Assembly (NCBI GenBank): GCA_964425755.1
Contig: CAYRNY010000014.1
Coordinates: forward strand, 1-64,000
DNA: 64,000 bases
DNA from: CAYRNY01 sp964425755
GTDB lineage: Bacteria > Chloroflexota > Anaerolineae > Aggregatilineales > Aggregatilineaceae
Reading direction: 5' to 3'
A program made the position numbers and the translations under genes. The notes under the pieces are model-generated. The model was not told the DNA's origin and made no database searches. It saw nothing but the letters and a program-made list of their open reading frames with translations. Shown here piece by piece: positions 16,848 through 25,510 of this stretch (positions are counted from its first letter, which is position 1; the number at the start of each line of letters is the position of its first letter).

Positions 16848-18743
16848 TCACGGGGCGGTCGGGTTGGGCGGATCGATGAACAGGCGGTGCCACCACTCGA
16901 ATGTGAGCAGCGTCCAGATGCGCTGCCCGTGATTGCGCTGTCCGCTGGCGTGTTCGTCGAGCAGGTGTTGCAGTGCGGGCGCGTCGAAATAGCCGCGCGC
17001 TGCTGTCGCCGGATCGAGCAGGATGTCGCGGGCATAATCGCGCAGGTCTTCGCGGAACCAGCGCCCGACCGGTACTCCGAACCCGTGCTTCTTGCGGTGG
17101 ATGATATCGTCCGGCAGCAGGCCGGTGGCAGCTTGTTTGAGAATATGCTTGGTTTCGCCGCCACGCAGCTTGAGACTGGACGGAATCCGCGCGGTTAGCT
17201 CAACCAGTTTGTGATCAAGGAACGGCGCGCGGGCTTCCAGCGATGGAGCCATGCTGGACCGGTCCGTCTTGATCAGCAGGTCGTCGGGCAGGTACGTGAT
17301 CAGGTTGGTGTCGAGCAACTGCGCCGTGAGATCGCGCGCGCCAACGGAATCGAACAATGCGGCGAAGTGCGCCGTTGGCGCGGGGTCGTGCGTGCCATCC
17401 ACGAGCGCGCCTAGCAGATCGTCATCGAACACGCGGACCCACGAAAAGTAGGCGGTGGCAGGTGCCAGGGCTGCGCCTTCTACGAAACGACGCGCGCGCT
17501 GTACCACGCCCCGGTAGGACGTGGCTTCGGGCAACGATCCGACCAGCGACGCGATCCCCGTGCGCACAAATGCTGGCAGGCGACGATAGCGCGCGGCGAG
17601 AGTCGCCGCGTGGAAGCGTTCGTATCCAGCGAACAGTTCGTCGCCGCCGTCCCCCGTCAACGCGACCGTGACATGCTCGCGGGTGTGTTTGCTCACGAGA
17701 TAGGTTGGGATGGCCGATGAATCTGCGAACGGCTGGTCATGGTGCCACACCAAAAACGGCAGCAGCGCGATCGTGTCCGGTTCGACGATGAACTCGCGGT
17801 GATCGGTCTGCAGGTGCTCGGCGACGCGGCGGGCGTGCGTGGTCTCGTCGTAGGATGGCTCGCCCGTAAAGCCGACAGCGAACGTTTTGACCGGTTCAGT
17901 CATGTGACGCTGCATGTACGCCACGATCAAGCTGCTATCCAGCCCGCCACTGAGAAACGCCCCCAACGGCACATCGCTGAGCAGGCGCAGCGTGACCGCT
18001 TCTTCCAGCGTGGCACGTAGTTCGTCCAGGTAATCTGCCACACGCGCATGCGGATCGGCCCCGGCAAAAGGCGGTGGCGTCCAGTAAGGGTGGATGTCGG
18101 TTGTACCGCCACGCCAGATCAGGACATGCCCCGGAAGCAGCATCCGAATCCCCTCAAAAAACGTCAGTGGGGCCGGGACGTAGCCATACGCCAGCAGCAG
18201 CGGCGTGAGATGGCGGGCCGGTTGGCGTGGGACGTCGGGATGCTGGAGCAGTGCCTTGATCTCAGAACCGAAAACCAGCCGGGTGTCGTTTTGGTAGTAG
18301 TACAGTGGTTTCTGGCCCAGGCGGTCGCGTGCCAGCACCAACGTGTGGTTTGGTGCGTCCCACAGCGCCAGCGCGAACATTCCGCGCAAGTGATCCAGAA
18401 AGTCCAGCCCGTGCCGTTCATAAAGTGCGATCACGACTTCGGCATCTGACCGGGAGCGGAACGTATAGCCCTGCGCTTCAAGCGCACGTCGCAATGCCGG
18501 GAAGTTGTACACTTCCCCGTTATACGCCATCGTGATCGAGCCGCTGGCGTTTTGCATCGGCAGCGCGCCACTGGGCGACAGATCGAGGATCGCGAGGCGG
18601 CGATTTGCCAGCCCGCAGGGCTGTTTGATAATCGCTGCGCCCTGGTCAGGTCCACGATGTACCAGCGTGGCGTTCATCGCATCCAGCACGAGAGAATCCA
18701 CCGGCGCGCCGTCCATGTTCAGAATGCCACAGATTCCACACAT
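16848..18743 (-). CDS. asnB: AsnB-type glutamine-dependent amidotransferase
   Basis: This 631-residue protein has an N-terminal class II glutaminase domain with nucleophile Cys2 (MCGICGILNMDG) and conserved NGEVYNF and RSDAEV. A C-terminal ATP-pyrophosphatase domain carries the LSGGLDSS loop and TGDGGDELFAGYERF. It could make asparagine from aspartate, glutamine and ATP. However, it is sandwiched between two GT4 genes: its start overlaps the upstream GT stop by one base, and 7 bp separate it from the downstream GT. AsnB homologues in surface-glycan loci often amidate sugar acids instead. All catalytic motifs look intact. I call the family with confidence and the substrate as open. Confidence 0.93.
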   Translation of the reverse strand: MCGICGILNMDGAPVDSLVLDAMNATLVHRGPDQGAAIIKQPCGLANRRLAILDLSPSGALPMQNASGSITMAYNGEVYNFPALRRALEAQGYTFRSRSDAEVVIALYERHGLDFLDHLRGMFALALWDAPNHTLVLARDRLGQKPLYYYQNDTRLVFGSEIKALLQHPDVPRQPARHLTPLLLAYGYVPAPLTFFEGIRMLLPGHVLIWRGGTTDIHPYWTPPPFAGADPHARVADYLDELRATLEEAVTLRLLSDVPLGAFLSGGLDSSLIVAYMQRHMTEPVKTFAVGFTGEPSYDETTHARRVAEHLQTDHREFIVEPDTIALLPFLVWHHDQPFADSSAIPTYLVSKHTREHVTVALTGDGGDELFAGYERFHAATLAARYRRLPAFVRTGIASLVGSLPEATSYRGVVQRARRFVEGAALAPATAYFSWVRVFDDDLLGALVDGTHDPAPTAHFAALFDSVGARDLTAQLLDTNLITYLPDDLLIKTDRSSMAPSLEARAPFLDHKLVELTARIPSSLKLRGGETKHILKQAATGLLPDDIIHRKKHGFGVPVGRWFREDLRDYARDILLDPATAARGYFDAPALQHLLDEHASGQRNHGQRIWTLLTFEWWHRLFIDPPNPTAP

Positions 18744-19876
18744 CAGCCGCTGGCCTCCAGGCTGTCGTACACGGCCAGCGTGCGCGACACCATCGCGTCC
18801 ACACTGAAATGCGATTCCAGCCGTGCGCGACCGGCAGCGCCGCGTTTGCGGCGTTCCTCTGGCTGTGTGAGTGCGCCGCGCAAGGCAGCAGCGATGGCGT
18901 CCGCATCACGCGGCGGGACCAGCCAGCCGGTCTCACCATCGACAACGACTTCAGGGATCGCGCTCACGCGGGTGGCGATCACAGGGATGCCGAGGGCCAT
19001 CGCCTCCAGAAACACGAGTCCAAAACCTTCCCACAACGACGGGGCGAGCAAAACATCCAGCGCGGCGAAAACCGCGTGCGCATCACTGCGCCAGCCGAGG
19101 AAGTGCACGCGATCGGTCAAATTGAGCGATCGCGCCGTGGACTCCAGCGCGGCGCGCTGGCCGCCTTCTCCGGCGATGACGTAATGGGCGTCGGGTATCT
19201 GTTCCGCGATCTGGGCGAATCCACGCAGGCCGTAGATCAATCCCTTCTGCTCGATCAGACGGCAGACTGACCCAACCAGCAGCGTTTCGGCGGGTAGGCG
19301 GAGTTGGCGGCGCAACGCGTCGCGCGCGTTGGTGGGTGCGCTGATGCGAGCCGGGTCCAGGCCGTAATGCACTGTCCGGATGCGGTCCGGTGGTGCGCCT
19401 TCAACGCGGATTGAAAATTGCCGGATCGCGTCGGAGATCGCGATCCCGCGATCGGTGCGCGCCCACAGCCAGCGATTCAGCAGCCGCAATGGAAGCCTGC
19501 GCCGGAACTTGTCGTCATTGTGCCGCGAGCTGACCACGTAGGGGACGCCTGCGCGCCGCGCTGCCGGGATGCCGTACAGATCGGCGTGAATCAGGTGCGT
19601 GTGGACTACGTCCGGCGCGGCATGGCGCAGACGCTTTGCCAGCCGGTTCCACAACCCTGGGTCGAAATGGCCCCGAATTACGACACGTTCGACCGGGACA
19701 TCGCGCGCGCGTGCGCGATCCACGATCGCATCAACCAGGTTATCTGGCTCAACAAGAATCCATAACTGCGCATCCACGCCACGCGCGCACAGGCCCGGCA
19801 ACAGTACCAGAAGGTGTCCTTCTGAGCCTGCCGTGCCCGTCATTTTTGACAGATGGATGACCCGCTTGGCTGTCAT
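18743..19876 (-). CDS. GT4-family glycosyltransferase
   Basis: This 377-residue GT-B enzyme shows the Gly-rich start HLSKMTGTAGSEGHL, the motif DVVHTHLIHADLYG, the donor-site segments LLVGSVCRLIEQKG and YVIAGEGGQRA, and a C-terminal SLWEGFGLVFLEAMALGIPVI with the conserved E-x7-E pattern. It resembles retaining glycosyltransferases that extend polyprenyl-linked oligosaccharides on the cytoplasmic face. It lies 3 bp after the epimerase gene and overlaps asnB, within the glycan operon. The specific sugar is unknown. Confidence 0.9.
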   Translation of the reverse strand: MTAKRVIHLSKMTGTAGSEGHLLVLLPGLCARGVDAQLWILVEPDNLVDAIVDRARARDVPVERVVIRGHFDPGLWNRLAKRLRHAAPDVVHTHLIHADLYGIPAARRAGVPYVVSSRHNDDKFRRRLPLRLLNRWLWARTDRGIAISDAIRQFSIRVEGAPPDRIRTVHYGLDPARISAPTNARDALRRQLRLPAETLLVGSVCRLIEQKGLIYGLRGFAQIAEQIPDAHYVIAGEGGQRAALESTARSLNLTDRVHFLGWRSDAHAVFAALDVLLAPSLWEGFGLVFLEAMALGIPVIATRVSAIPEVVVDGETGWLVPPRDADAIAAALRGALTQPEERRKRGAAGRARLESHFSVDAMVSRTLAVYDSLEASG

Positions 19877-19879
19877 TGG

Positions 19880-20836
19880 TCAACCGATGCCGGACGTTTG
19901 ATACCATTCCAGCGTGCGTGCCAAACCGTCGTCGAAAGAAACGATCGGCTCGTAGTTGAGCAGTTCGCGTGCTTTGTCGATGTCGGCGCGTGAATGGCGC
20001 ACGTCACCGGGACGCGGATCGGTGAACTCTGGCGCAATGTTTTCGCCCAGCAACGCGTTAAGCCGGTCGATCATCTGCAACAGATTGATGCTGCCCCCCA
20101 GCGCGATATTGAAGACCTGGCCGGAGACACCCGGCGTATGGCATGCCAGCAGATTGCCATGGACGACGTTGGCGATGTAAGTGAAATCGCGGGACTGCAG
20201 GCCGTCACCTTCGACGACCGGCGGCTGTCCGTCCAGCATGCGCGTGATGAACTTGGGAATCACAGCGGCGTAGGCGGATTGCGGGTCCTGGCGCGGGCCA
20301 AAGACATTAAAATACCGGTTAGTGACGGTTTCCAGCCCGTAGACATGGGTGAATGCCTGGCAATAGTACTCCCCGGCCAACTTGGCGACGCCGTAAGGGG
20401 ACATGGGCTGTGGCATCATGTCTTCGGACGCGGAACCATCGGTCACGCCGCCGTATGCCGACGATGAACCCGCGTAAACCACGCGCCTGACGCCTGCATC
20501 ACGCGCCGTCATCAAGACATTGAGCGTCCCGGTGATGTTGTTCTCGTTGCTCGAGAGCGGGTCCTTGACCGAGCGCGGGACGGATGCCAGCGCGGCAAGA
20601 TGGAAGACGTAGTCGACCCCCTGCATCGCTTCTGCCAGCCGGTCACGGTCGGTGATGCTGATTTCATGCAGTTCGATGTGGTCCGCGACGTGGGCCAGAT
20701 TCTCGCGCTTGCCGGTCACAAAATTGTCAACGACGCGCACAGTGTGGCCGGCATCCAAAAGTACATCAACCATGTGGGACCCGATGAAACCAGCGCCGCC
20801 GGTTACAAGGTATGTGAATGTCTCTGTCGGTTGCAT
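19880..20836 (-). CDS. NAD-dependent nucleotide-sugar epimerase/dehydratase
   Basis: This 318-residue protein is an extended short-chain dehydrogenase of the GalE/WbpP group. The NAD-binding motif TGGAGFIGSHMVD opens the protein, Ser/Tyr/Lys catalytic residues appear as GSSSAYGG and MSPYGVAKLAGEYY, and NRYFNVFGPRQDP follows. Such enzymes usually epimerise UDP-glucose or UDP-GlcNAc at C4. I placed the start at 20836, 4 bp after the stop of the upstream transferase gene and just before the first family residues. An alternative ATG at 20893 would overlap that gene by 53 bp. It likely supplies an activated sugar to the GT4 enzymes downstream. Confidence 0.9.
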   Translation of the reverse strand: MQPTETFTYLVTGGAGFIGSHMVDVLLDAGHTVRVVDNFVTGKRENLAHVADHIELHEISITDRDRLAEAMQGVDYVFHLAALASVPRSVKDPLSSNENNITGTLNVLMTARDAGVRRVVYAGSSSAYGGVTDGSASEDMMPQPMSPYGVAKLAGEYYCQAFTHVYGLETVTNRYFNVFGPRQDPQSAYAAVIPKFITRMLDGQPPVVEGDGLQSRDFTYIANVVHGNLLACHTPGVSGQVFNIALGGSINLLQMIDRLNALLGENIAPEFTDPRPGDVRHSRADIDKARELLNYEPIVSFDDGLARTLEWYQTSGIG

Positions 20837-20840
20837 ATTA

Positions 20841-21878
20841 CTATCCAGACGTGCGTGATGCGCCCTGTTTCTGGCGTACGTAAATATTTTCAAGCCAGAT
20901 GAATGCGATAAGCGCTATGACTGCCAGCCCCGCGCCGATCGTCAGCCCGGTGCTCACGCTGGCGTGCGAGAGCGTGATCGCGACAAACCCCAGCGCAGCA
21001 CACACGGCGTAAAGTATTATAACAACGATACGATGCGATAGTCCCAGGCTGGCGATGCGGTGCGATGTGTGATCTTTGCCCCCCTGAAAAGGCGATCGAC
21101 CCTCGCGCAGACGCGTGAAGGTGACCAGCACCGTATCAAAGATCGGCAGTCCTAACACCGCCACCGGCACCATCCAGGTGACTACTTGGCGTTCGGCAGG
21201 CACGTTGAAATCCAGTTTGATCGCCAGCACTGCCAGCACGAACCCGAGCACCATACTGCCCATGTCGCCCATGAAGGTCGACGCGGGGCTGAAATTGTAG
21301 ACCAGGAAGCCCACCGACGTGCCTGCCATCGCTGCCGCCAGACTGCTGACGAGACGCAATTCCTCGCGTACGGCCATCGCAAAAAAGAAGATCGACGCGA
21401 TCGCGGTGACTCCGGCTGCCAGACCGTCCATGTTGTCCTGGAAATTGATCGCGTTGGTGATGCCGACGATCCAGAGCTGTGTGAACACGATGTTCAGCAC
21501 ATTGCTCTCGAAGATGCGCACCTGAATCCCCGCCGCGATCAGCACGCCACCCGCGATGATCTGCGCGCCCATCTTGATCCACGGCTTCATACCGTTGCGA
21601 TCGTCGATGAATCCGACCAGGGTAAGCCATGTCGTGCCGGCCAGCACAGCCCCAAACTCGACCAGGTACAGCGGTGGGCTGAACAGGATCAGCGCTATGA
21701 TAAACGCGCCAAAGATCGCCAGCCCGCCCAATAACGGGGTAGGCGTGCTGTGCACTTTGCGGGTGCTGGGTTGGTCCAGCACGCCAAGCCGGACGGCCAA
21801 GTGGCGTGTGATTGGCGTAAAGCCGACAGCGGCAACGAAACCGGCAAGCATAACCGGGAAAAACTGTGTCATGTTCAT
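20841..21878 (-). CDS. Polyprenyl-phosphate sugar-1-phosphate transferase (WecA/TagO/MraY family)
   Basis: This protein of about 345 residues has around ten membrane helices. It carries the family motifs RKVHSTPTPLLGGLAIF, LVGFIDDRNGMKPW (the DDx2 metal site), INFQDNMDGLAAG and GDMGSMVLGF, and later PIFDTVLVTFTRL with GRSPFQGGKDHTSHR. These enzymes attach a sugar-1-phosphate, often GlcNAc-1-P, to undecaprenyl phosphate as the first membrane step of glycan assembly. It is the first gene of the operon. I favour the ATG at 21878 just before the first helix; a GTG at 21923 would add 15 residues with no family character. No flippase or polymerase gene is in the window. Confidence 0.9.
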   Translation of the reverse strand: MNMTQFFPVMLAGFVAAVGFTPITRHLAVRLGVLDQPSTRKVHSTPTPLLGGLAIFGAFIIALILFSPPLYLVEFGAVLAGTTWLTLVGFIDDRNGMKPWIKMGAQIIAGGVLIAAGIQVRIFESNVLNIVFTQLWIVGITNAINFQDNMDGLAAGVTAIASIFFFAMAVREELRLVSSLAAAMAGTSVGFLVYNFSPASTFMGDMGSMVLGFVLAVLAIKLDFNVPAERQVVTWMVPVAVLGLPIFDTVLVTFTRLREGRSPFQGGKDHTSHRIASLGLSHRIVVIILYAVCAALGFVAITLSHASVSTGLTIGAGLAVIALIAFIWLENIYVRQKQGASRTSG

Positions 21879-21960
21879 CGCGTCACTACACTTGCTCGCG
21901 TTGGATGGGTATATGCCGCCCACTTATTCCAACGCTGTGAGCACCTGAAAACCGGGCGAA

Positions 21961-21988
21961 GTATACCGTATCTACCGTGCCGCACAAA
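21961..21988 (-). promoter_or_regulatory. Candidate promoter for the glycan operon
   Basis: On the minus strand TATACT (21966-21961) lies about 80 bases before the transferase start. A weak TTGTGC (21988-21983) sits 16 bp upstream and overlaps the terminator of the preceding operon. Confidence 0.4.
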
Positions 21989-22015
21989 ACAACGCCGGGT
22001 AGATGGACCGGCGCT
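21985..22015 (-). terminator. Intrinsic terminator of the tsaE-tsaB-rimI-udg operon
   Basis: On the minus strand a CGCCGG/CCGGCG stem (22014-22009 with 21999-21994) is followed by a T-rich tail. It lies 40 bases after the udg stop. Confidence 0.65.
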
Positions 22016-22054
22016 GTAGGGGGAGCGTTGGGCAACCGGTGTTGGCAGCCCCGG

Positions 22055-22699
22055 TTAGAACAAACTCAGTTGCCTAAGCTCTGGCGGTTCATCATCCATC
22101 TTGCCGCCAGTCTCTTCGATCTCTGCTAGCAAGTCGCGCATACGCTTAAAATCACTTTCCATCACGGGGCGCAGATTCGGGTTGCGCAGCACCGCTGCCG
22201 GGTGGAACAACGGGTAATAAATCCGTCCGTCTGCGCGTTGAGGCTGGCCGTGAATCTTGGAAATACGTACATTCTTCGGGAAGAATAACGCCATGCTGAA
22301 ACGTCCCAGCGTAGCAATAATCTTGGGCTGGATCGCTTCGATCTGCTTTTCCAGGTAAGTCGGCACGCAGATGTCCATCTCGTCCTTCAAGGGATCGCGG
22401 TTGCCTGGCGGGCGACATTTGACCACGTTGGTGATGAATACATCATTGCGCGTCAACCCGATCATGCCCAGCAGTTCGCCCAGGTATTGGCCGGACGCAC
22501 CCACAAACGGCAGGCCCTGTTGATCTTCGTAATAACCAGGTGCTTCACCGATGAACATGATATCAGCGTCGGCCCGTCCTGCGCCCGGAACGGCCTTCGT
22601 GCGCGCGCCGGATAACGGACATTTTTCGCAGGTCCGGATTTGTTGTGCGAGGGTGTCCAGTGTTTCGCGGCGTTCGTCTCCGCTTTTTCCTTCCGTCAC
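22055..22699 (-). CDS. Family 4 (iron-sulfur) uracil-DNA glycosylase
   Basis: This 214-residue protein has the family 4 layout. Four cysteines fit the [4Fe-4S] cluster: C24 and C27 in CEKCPLSGART, C95 in VVKCRPPGNRDP and C111 in DICVPTYL. The catalytic motif is GEAPGYYEDQQGLPF and the late leucine-loop motif is HGQPQR. These enzymes remove uracil from DNA arising from cytosine deamination and are typical of thermophiles and other deep lineages. Translation probably starts at GTG (22699) with AAGGAGAG upstream. It is the last gene of the operon, 18 bp after rimI. Confidence 0.93.
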   Translation of the reverse strand: MTEGKSGDERRETLDTLAQQIRTCEKCPLSGARTKAVPGAGRADADIMFIGEAPGYYEDQQGLPFVGASGQYLGELLGMIGLTRNDVFITNVVKCRPPGNRDPLKDEMDICVPTYLEKQIEAIQPKIIATLGRFSMALFFPKNVRISKIHGQPQRADGRIYYPLFHPAAVLRNPNLRPVMESDFKRMRDLLAEIEETGGKMDDEPPELRQLSLF

Positions 22700-22717
22700 C
22701 TTGTCTCTCCTTCACGT

Positions 22718-23329
22718 TCAGTCAGGGTCTGTAAACAGGTCCACATAGGTGATGCGCTGTGCCAGAGCGTCGACACGCGCCTCAAGCCGCCGGCGATAGG
22801 CGGCATCCAGCGGGCGCGCGACCATCAACAACGCGTCCTCACTGTTATCCCGGTAATATCCTCTGCGCCGGCCTTCGACGCGGTATTCATATTTTTCATA
22901 AAGCGCTTGAGCGGTCAAGTTGCTCTCGCGCACCTCTAATACGGAGTATTCAGCCCCCAGATTGATCGTTCGCTGTAACATCGCTGCCAGCAGCAGTTCT
23001 CCCAGGCTGTTTCCCCGATATTCGGGGTGAACCGCGATCGTGCTGATATGCGCTTCTCCGGCGATCAGCCAGCATCCCCCATAGCCAACAATGGTTCCTC
23101 TTGCCGGCGTGCGTCCAAGGACGCGCTGCATTATGCGCTGCACGCCGGATAGTGGTGAGTTGCCCTGATCGTGCCGCTCCAATACGACCAAATGCGAGGT
23201 GTCCCGGTTCTTGAGTTCAAAGCGGTATGTCTTTTCTGACCAGGGGACAGGGAATGAGACCCGGTCAATGGCCAGAACGTGTTCCAAATCCTCCGGCTGC
23301 ATGTGGCGGAGAACGTAAAGCGCCGTCAT
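22718..23329 (-). CDS. rimI: RimI-like N-acetyltransferase
   Basis: This 203-residue GNAT acetyltransferase is rather long for RimI (about 150 residues). Visible motifs are the acetyl-CoA loop STIAVHPEYRGNSLGELLL, the conserved LEVRESNLTAQALYEKYEY and RRGYYRDNSEDALLM, which is typical of RimI. RimI acetylates the N-terminal alanine of ribosomal protein S18. An insertion near residues 45-85 accounts for the extra length. It overlaps tsaB by 4 bases (ATGA), and the tsaE-tsaB-rimI order is the classical one seen in many bacteria, which supports the call. Confidence 0.88.
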   Translation of the reverse strand: MTALYVLRHMQPEDLEHVLAIDRVSFPVPWSEKTYRFELKNRDTSHLVVLERHDQGNSPLSGVQRIMQRVLGRTPARGTIVGYGGCWLIAGEAHISTIAVHPEYRGNSLGELLLAAMLQRTINLGAEYSVLEVRESNLTAQALYEKYEYRVEGRRRGYYRDNSEDALLMVARPLDAAYRRRLEARVDALAQRITYVDLFTDPD

Positions 23330-23997
23330 GGATGGGGCACTCCCGGTTGGTGCAGGTAAATGGGCGTCAGTGTATGCGGATCGTCGGTTTGCCCGGCATT
23401 TATCCGTTGCCAGGCGATCTCGGCCAGATATCCCGCGCGCCGCAGCGACACGACACCGGGCGCGATGGTGACCGGCGCGGTGGAGGACTCTAGCAAATCG
23501 CGTCCCTGAGCGTTGATCTCGCCGGCGACCAGCGTGTCTTGGGTCGTGTTGGCGACCAGATTATCCCATGTTGTGATCTCCGCCGTGCCAGCCGGCATCC
23601 ATGCGCGGCCCGTCGGTGCCGTATAGCGTTGGAGGCAGATCCGGCCTCGGCCCGCCTGGATGACCGCTGCTAGTTCCCCTGCGAATGGCGACACGCCGGC
23701 TGCCACGATGTCAAGCGTGGGGACCGCGACGAGCGGGATCTGCTGCGCCAGCACCAATCCCTTTGCCACTCCCATCCCAATCCGCAAGCCGGTGAAGGAA
23801 CCCGGCCCCTGGGCCACCGCGACGGCAGCCAATGCGGCAGGTTCCAGCCGGTTACTGCGCATGGCGCGGTCGATCGCGGGCGTCAGTTCGATGGTGTGGT
23901 TATTGCTCGTGTGCCAGGTCGCTTCGTAGCGGACCTGGTAACCGTCGTGCAGCGCGATACTGATCATGCGGCTGGCGGTATCCAGTGCAAGTAGCAC
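23326..23997 (-). CDS. tsaB: tRNA threonylcarbamoyladenosine biosynthesis protein TsaB
   Basis: This 223-residue protein has the ASKHA fold of TsaB: LLALDTASRMISIAL at the N-terminus, the conserved VAVAQGPGSFTGLRIGMGVAKGL, and a C-terminal PIYLHQPG. TsaB partners TsaD and TsaE to place threonylcarbamoyl on A37 of ANN-decoding tRNAs. I place the start at GTG 23997 because AAGGAGC lies 6-7 bases upstream and the family normally begins there. A TTG at 24012, overlapping the tsaE stop, is the alternative. TsaD and TsaC are not in the window. Confidence 0.92.
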   Translation of the reverse strand: MLLALDTASRMISIALHDGYQVRYEATWHTSNNHTIELTPAIDRAMRSNRLEPAALAAVAVAQGPGSFTGLRIGMGVAKGLVLAQQIPLVAVPTLDIVAAGVSPFAGELAAVIQAGRGRICLQRYTAPTGRAWMPAGTAEITTWDNLVANTTQDTLVAGEINAQGRDLLESSTAPVTIAPGVVSLRRAGYLAEIAWQRINAGQTDDPHTLTPIYLHQPGVPHP

Positions 23998-24008
23998 GGT
24001 ACGCTCCT

Positions 24009-24530
24009 TCAAAACGCGGTGTTGTCAGGTCTCGTCGCACCATCAAATTCGTTGGTACGCAGTGCGTCCAGTAGCGCCTGGTAGCGCATGCCGTTTGCAC
24101 GCAGCGTCAGATGCCGCTCGGTATCATCCAGGAAAGTCATATCGATCCATAAGTGCTCAGGGGGCAGGGCGTTGGCGATGTTCTCCGGCCACTCCAGCAC
24201 GGCGACATCGTTACCGTGCAGCAGATCTTCCAGTCCAATAGCCCAGGCTTCTTCGGCGCTGCCCAGGCGGTAGCAGTCTACATGATAGAGCGTTTGTGAA
24301 TCCTGCCTGCGATGATGCTCGTGGATGAGCGTGAATGTCGGGCTTGTAACCGGTTCTTGCGCGCCCCAACCGGCTCCGATCCCCTGTGTGAGCACGGTTT
24401 TCCCCGCGCCCAGGTTGCCTGAAAGACACACCACATCACCTGCCTGGAGCAGGCTGCCGATTCGCTGGCCCAGTCGAAGCGTGTCTTTGACGTCACGGCT
24501 GATGATGTCAACGGTTTTGTTTGCTGTCAC
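24009..24530 (-). CDS. tsaE: tRNA threonylcarbamoyladenosine biosynthesis ATPase TsaE
   Basis: This 173-residue P-loop ATPase has Walker A GNLGAGKT, the conserved SPTFTLIHEH loop, and HVDCYRLGSAEEAW followed by VLEWPENI. It is required with TsaB and TsaD for the t6A modification of tRNA. It starts at GTG with an AGGAGC ribosome-binding site 5 bases upstream. It is the first gene of the operon and is preceded by a near-consensus promoter. Confidence 0.93.
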   Translation of the reverse strand: MTANKTVDIISRDVKDTLRLGQRIGSLLQAGDVVCLSGNLGAGKTVLTQGIGAGWGAQEPVTSPTFTLIHEHHRRQDSQTLYHVDCYRLGSAEEAWAIGLEDLLHGNDVAVLEWPENIANALPPEHLWIDMTFLDDTERHLTLRANGMRYQALLDALRTNEFDGATRPDNTAF

Positions 24531-24559
24531 GTGTTGCTCCTGATATCGATCATGTTCCC

Positions 24560-24587
24560 ATTATACTGTGCCATCGGATCATGACAA
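24560..24587 (-). promoter_or_regulatory. Promoter for tsaE-tsaB-rimI-udg
   Basis: On the minus strand TTGTCA (24587-24582, 5 of 6 consensus bases) and TATAAT (24565-24560, 6 of 6) are separated by 16 bp, about 30 bases before the tsaE start. Confidence 0.7.
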
Positions 24588-24618
24588 TCCTGCATGTCGT
24601 ACACCCGGCAGTCGAGAA

Positions 24619-24647
24619 TTCCAGAAATGCCCAAACTGTGCTATGAT
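24619..24647 (+). promoter_or_regulatory. Candidate promoter for the phosphoesterase gene
   Basis: TTCCAG (24619-24624) and TATGAT (24642-24647) are 17 bp apart, 53 bases before the phosphoesterase start. The -35 is weak. Confidence 0.4.
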
Positions 24648-24700
24648 TGCCCACAGTATCGCCAGATAACGTGTGGCAGCCGGTTAGGATTCTATCTATC

Positions 24701-25432
24701 ATGCGGATTCTCGTAATATCTGATATTCATGCAAACCTTGCGGCGTTTGAGACGGTGCTTGAAGATGCCAGAGGGAACTGGGATTATGTCTGGTGTTTAG
24801 GGGATGTGGTTGGGTACGGTCCGGACCCTAATGAATGCTGCGACCTGCTGAAAACGTTGCCTCACCTGTGCCTGGCAGGAAATCACGATTGGGCGGCGTT
24901 GGGGCGGCTGGATATTCGGACCTTTAACGCGGATGCGCGCCGGGCGGTCACGTGGACGAGTGAGACACTGACGCCGGAGAACCTCGCGTTTCTCTCCGCG
25001 TTGCCCACAACTTTTGTGCTGGGTGAATACACACTGGCACATGGCAGCCCGCGTGAGCCGGTGTGGGAATACATCTTGGACCCGCTGATCGCGGCGTTGA
25101 ACTTCCCCCACTTCGAAACACCGTACTGCTTCGTAGGTCACACGCATAACCCGGTCATCTTCAAACTGGCCGACGATCGCGGCGATACCGAGGAGATCAA
25201 GCCAGTCTATCGCGAGCCGAAACATCTGAACGGGCAGCGCCTGATCATCAATCCCGGCAGCGTCGGGCAGCCGCGCGATTCAAACAAAGATGCATCCTAC
25301 GGGATTTTGCACGTTGAGGACGCCGTCTTCGAATATCGCCGCATCGCTTATCCGGTGGATGTGACACAGCAGAAGATGCGCGAGCTTGATTTGCCGGAGC
25401 GTCTGATTACGCGCCTGGAACACGGGTGGTAG
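24701..25432 (+). CDS. Calcineurin-like metallophosphoesterase (YfcE/MJ0936-like)
   Basis: This 243-residue cytosolic protein contains the full set of metallophosphoesterase motifs in order: SDIHAN, CLGDVVGYGPDPNEC, GNHDWAAL, AHGSP and VGHTHNP, with INPGSVGQPRD near the end. These residues hold a two-metal centre. Relatives hydrolyse phosphodiesters such as cyclic nucleotides or short nucleic acid products. I chose ATG 24701 because the family starts at MRILVISDIH; the frame stays open upstream without a ribosome-binding site. Since cyclase genes lie in the same window, a cyclic-nucleotide phosphodiesterase role is conceivable but unproven. Confidence 0.88.
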   Translation: MRILVISDIHANLAAFETVLEDARGNWDYVWCLGDVVGYGPDPNECCDLLKTLPHLCLAGNHDWAALGRLDIRTFNADARRAVTWTSETLTPENLAFLSALPTTFVLGEYTLAHGSPREPVWEYILDPLIAALNFPHFETPYCFVGHTHNPVIFKLADDRGDTEEIKPVYREPKHLNGQRLIINPGSVGQPRDSNKDASYGILHVEDAVFEYRRIAYPVDVTQQKMRELDLPERLITRLEHGW

Positions 25433-25442
25433 CTGGAATCGC

Positions 25443-25470
25443 ATGCAAAAAGCGGGGCACGCCCCCCGCT
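25443..25470 (-). terminator. Terminator of the 25511-26547 gene pair
   Basis: A 7-bp AGCGGGG/CCCCGCT stem (25451-25457 with 25464-25470) is followed on the minus strand by a short T run and lies 40 bases after the stop at 25511. It could also act on the convergent phosphoesterase transcript. Confidence 0.6.
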
Positions 25471-25510
25471 CGAACGCACTCTGGTGCCTGCTGCACGTGC
25501 TTGTTAGAGG

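Noticed and set aside
16841..17164. 108-residue extension of the GT4 protein into asnB
   Set aside because: It reads through the asnB 3' end in another frame; the family start lies at 16840 after a ribosome-binding site.
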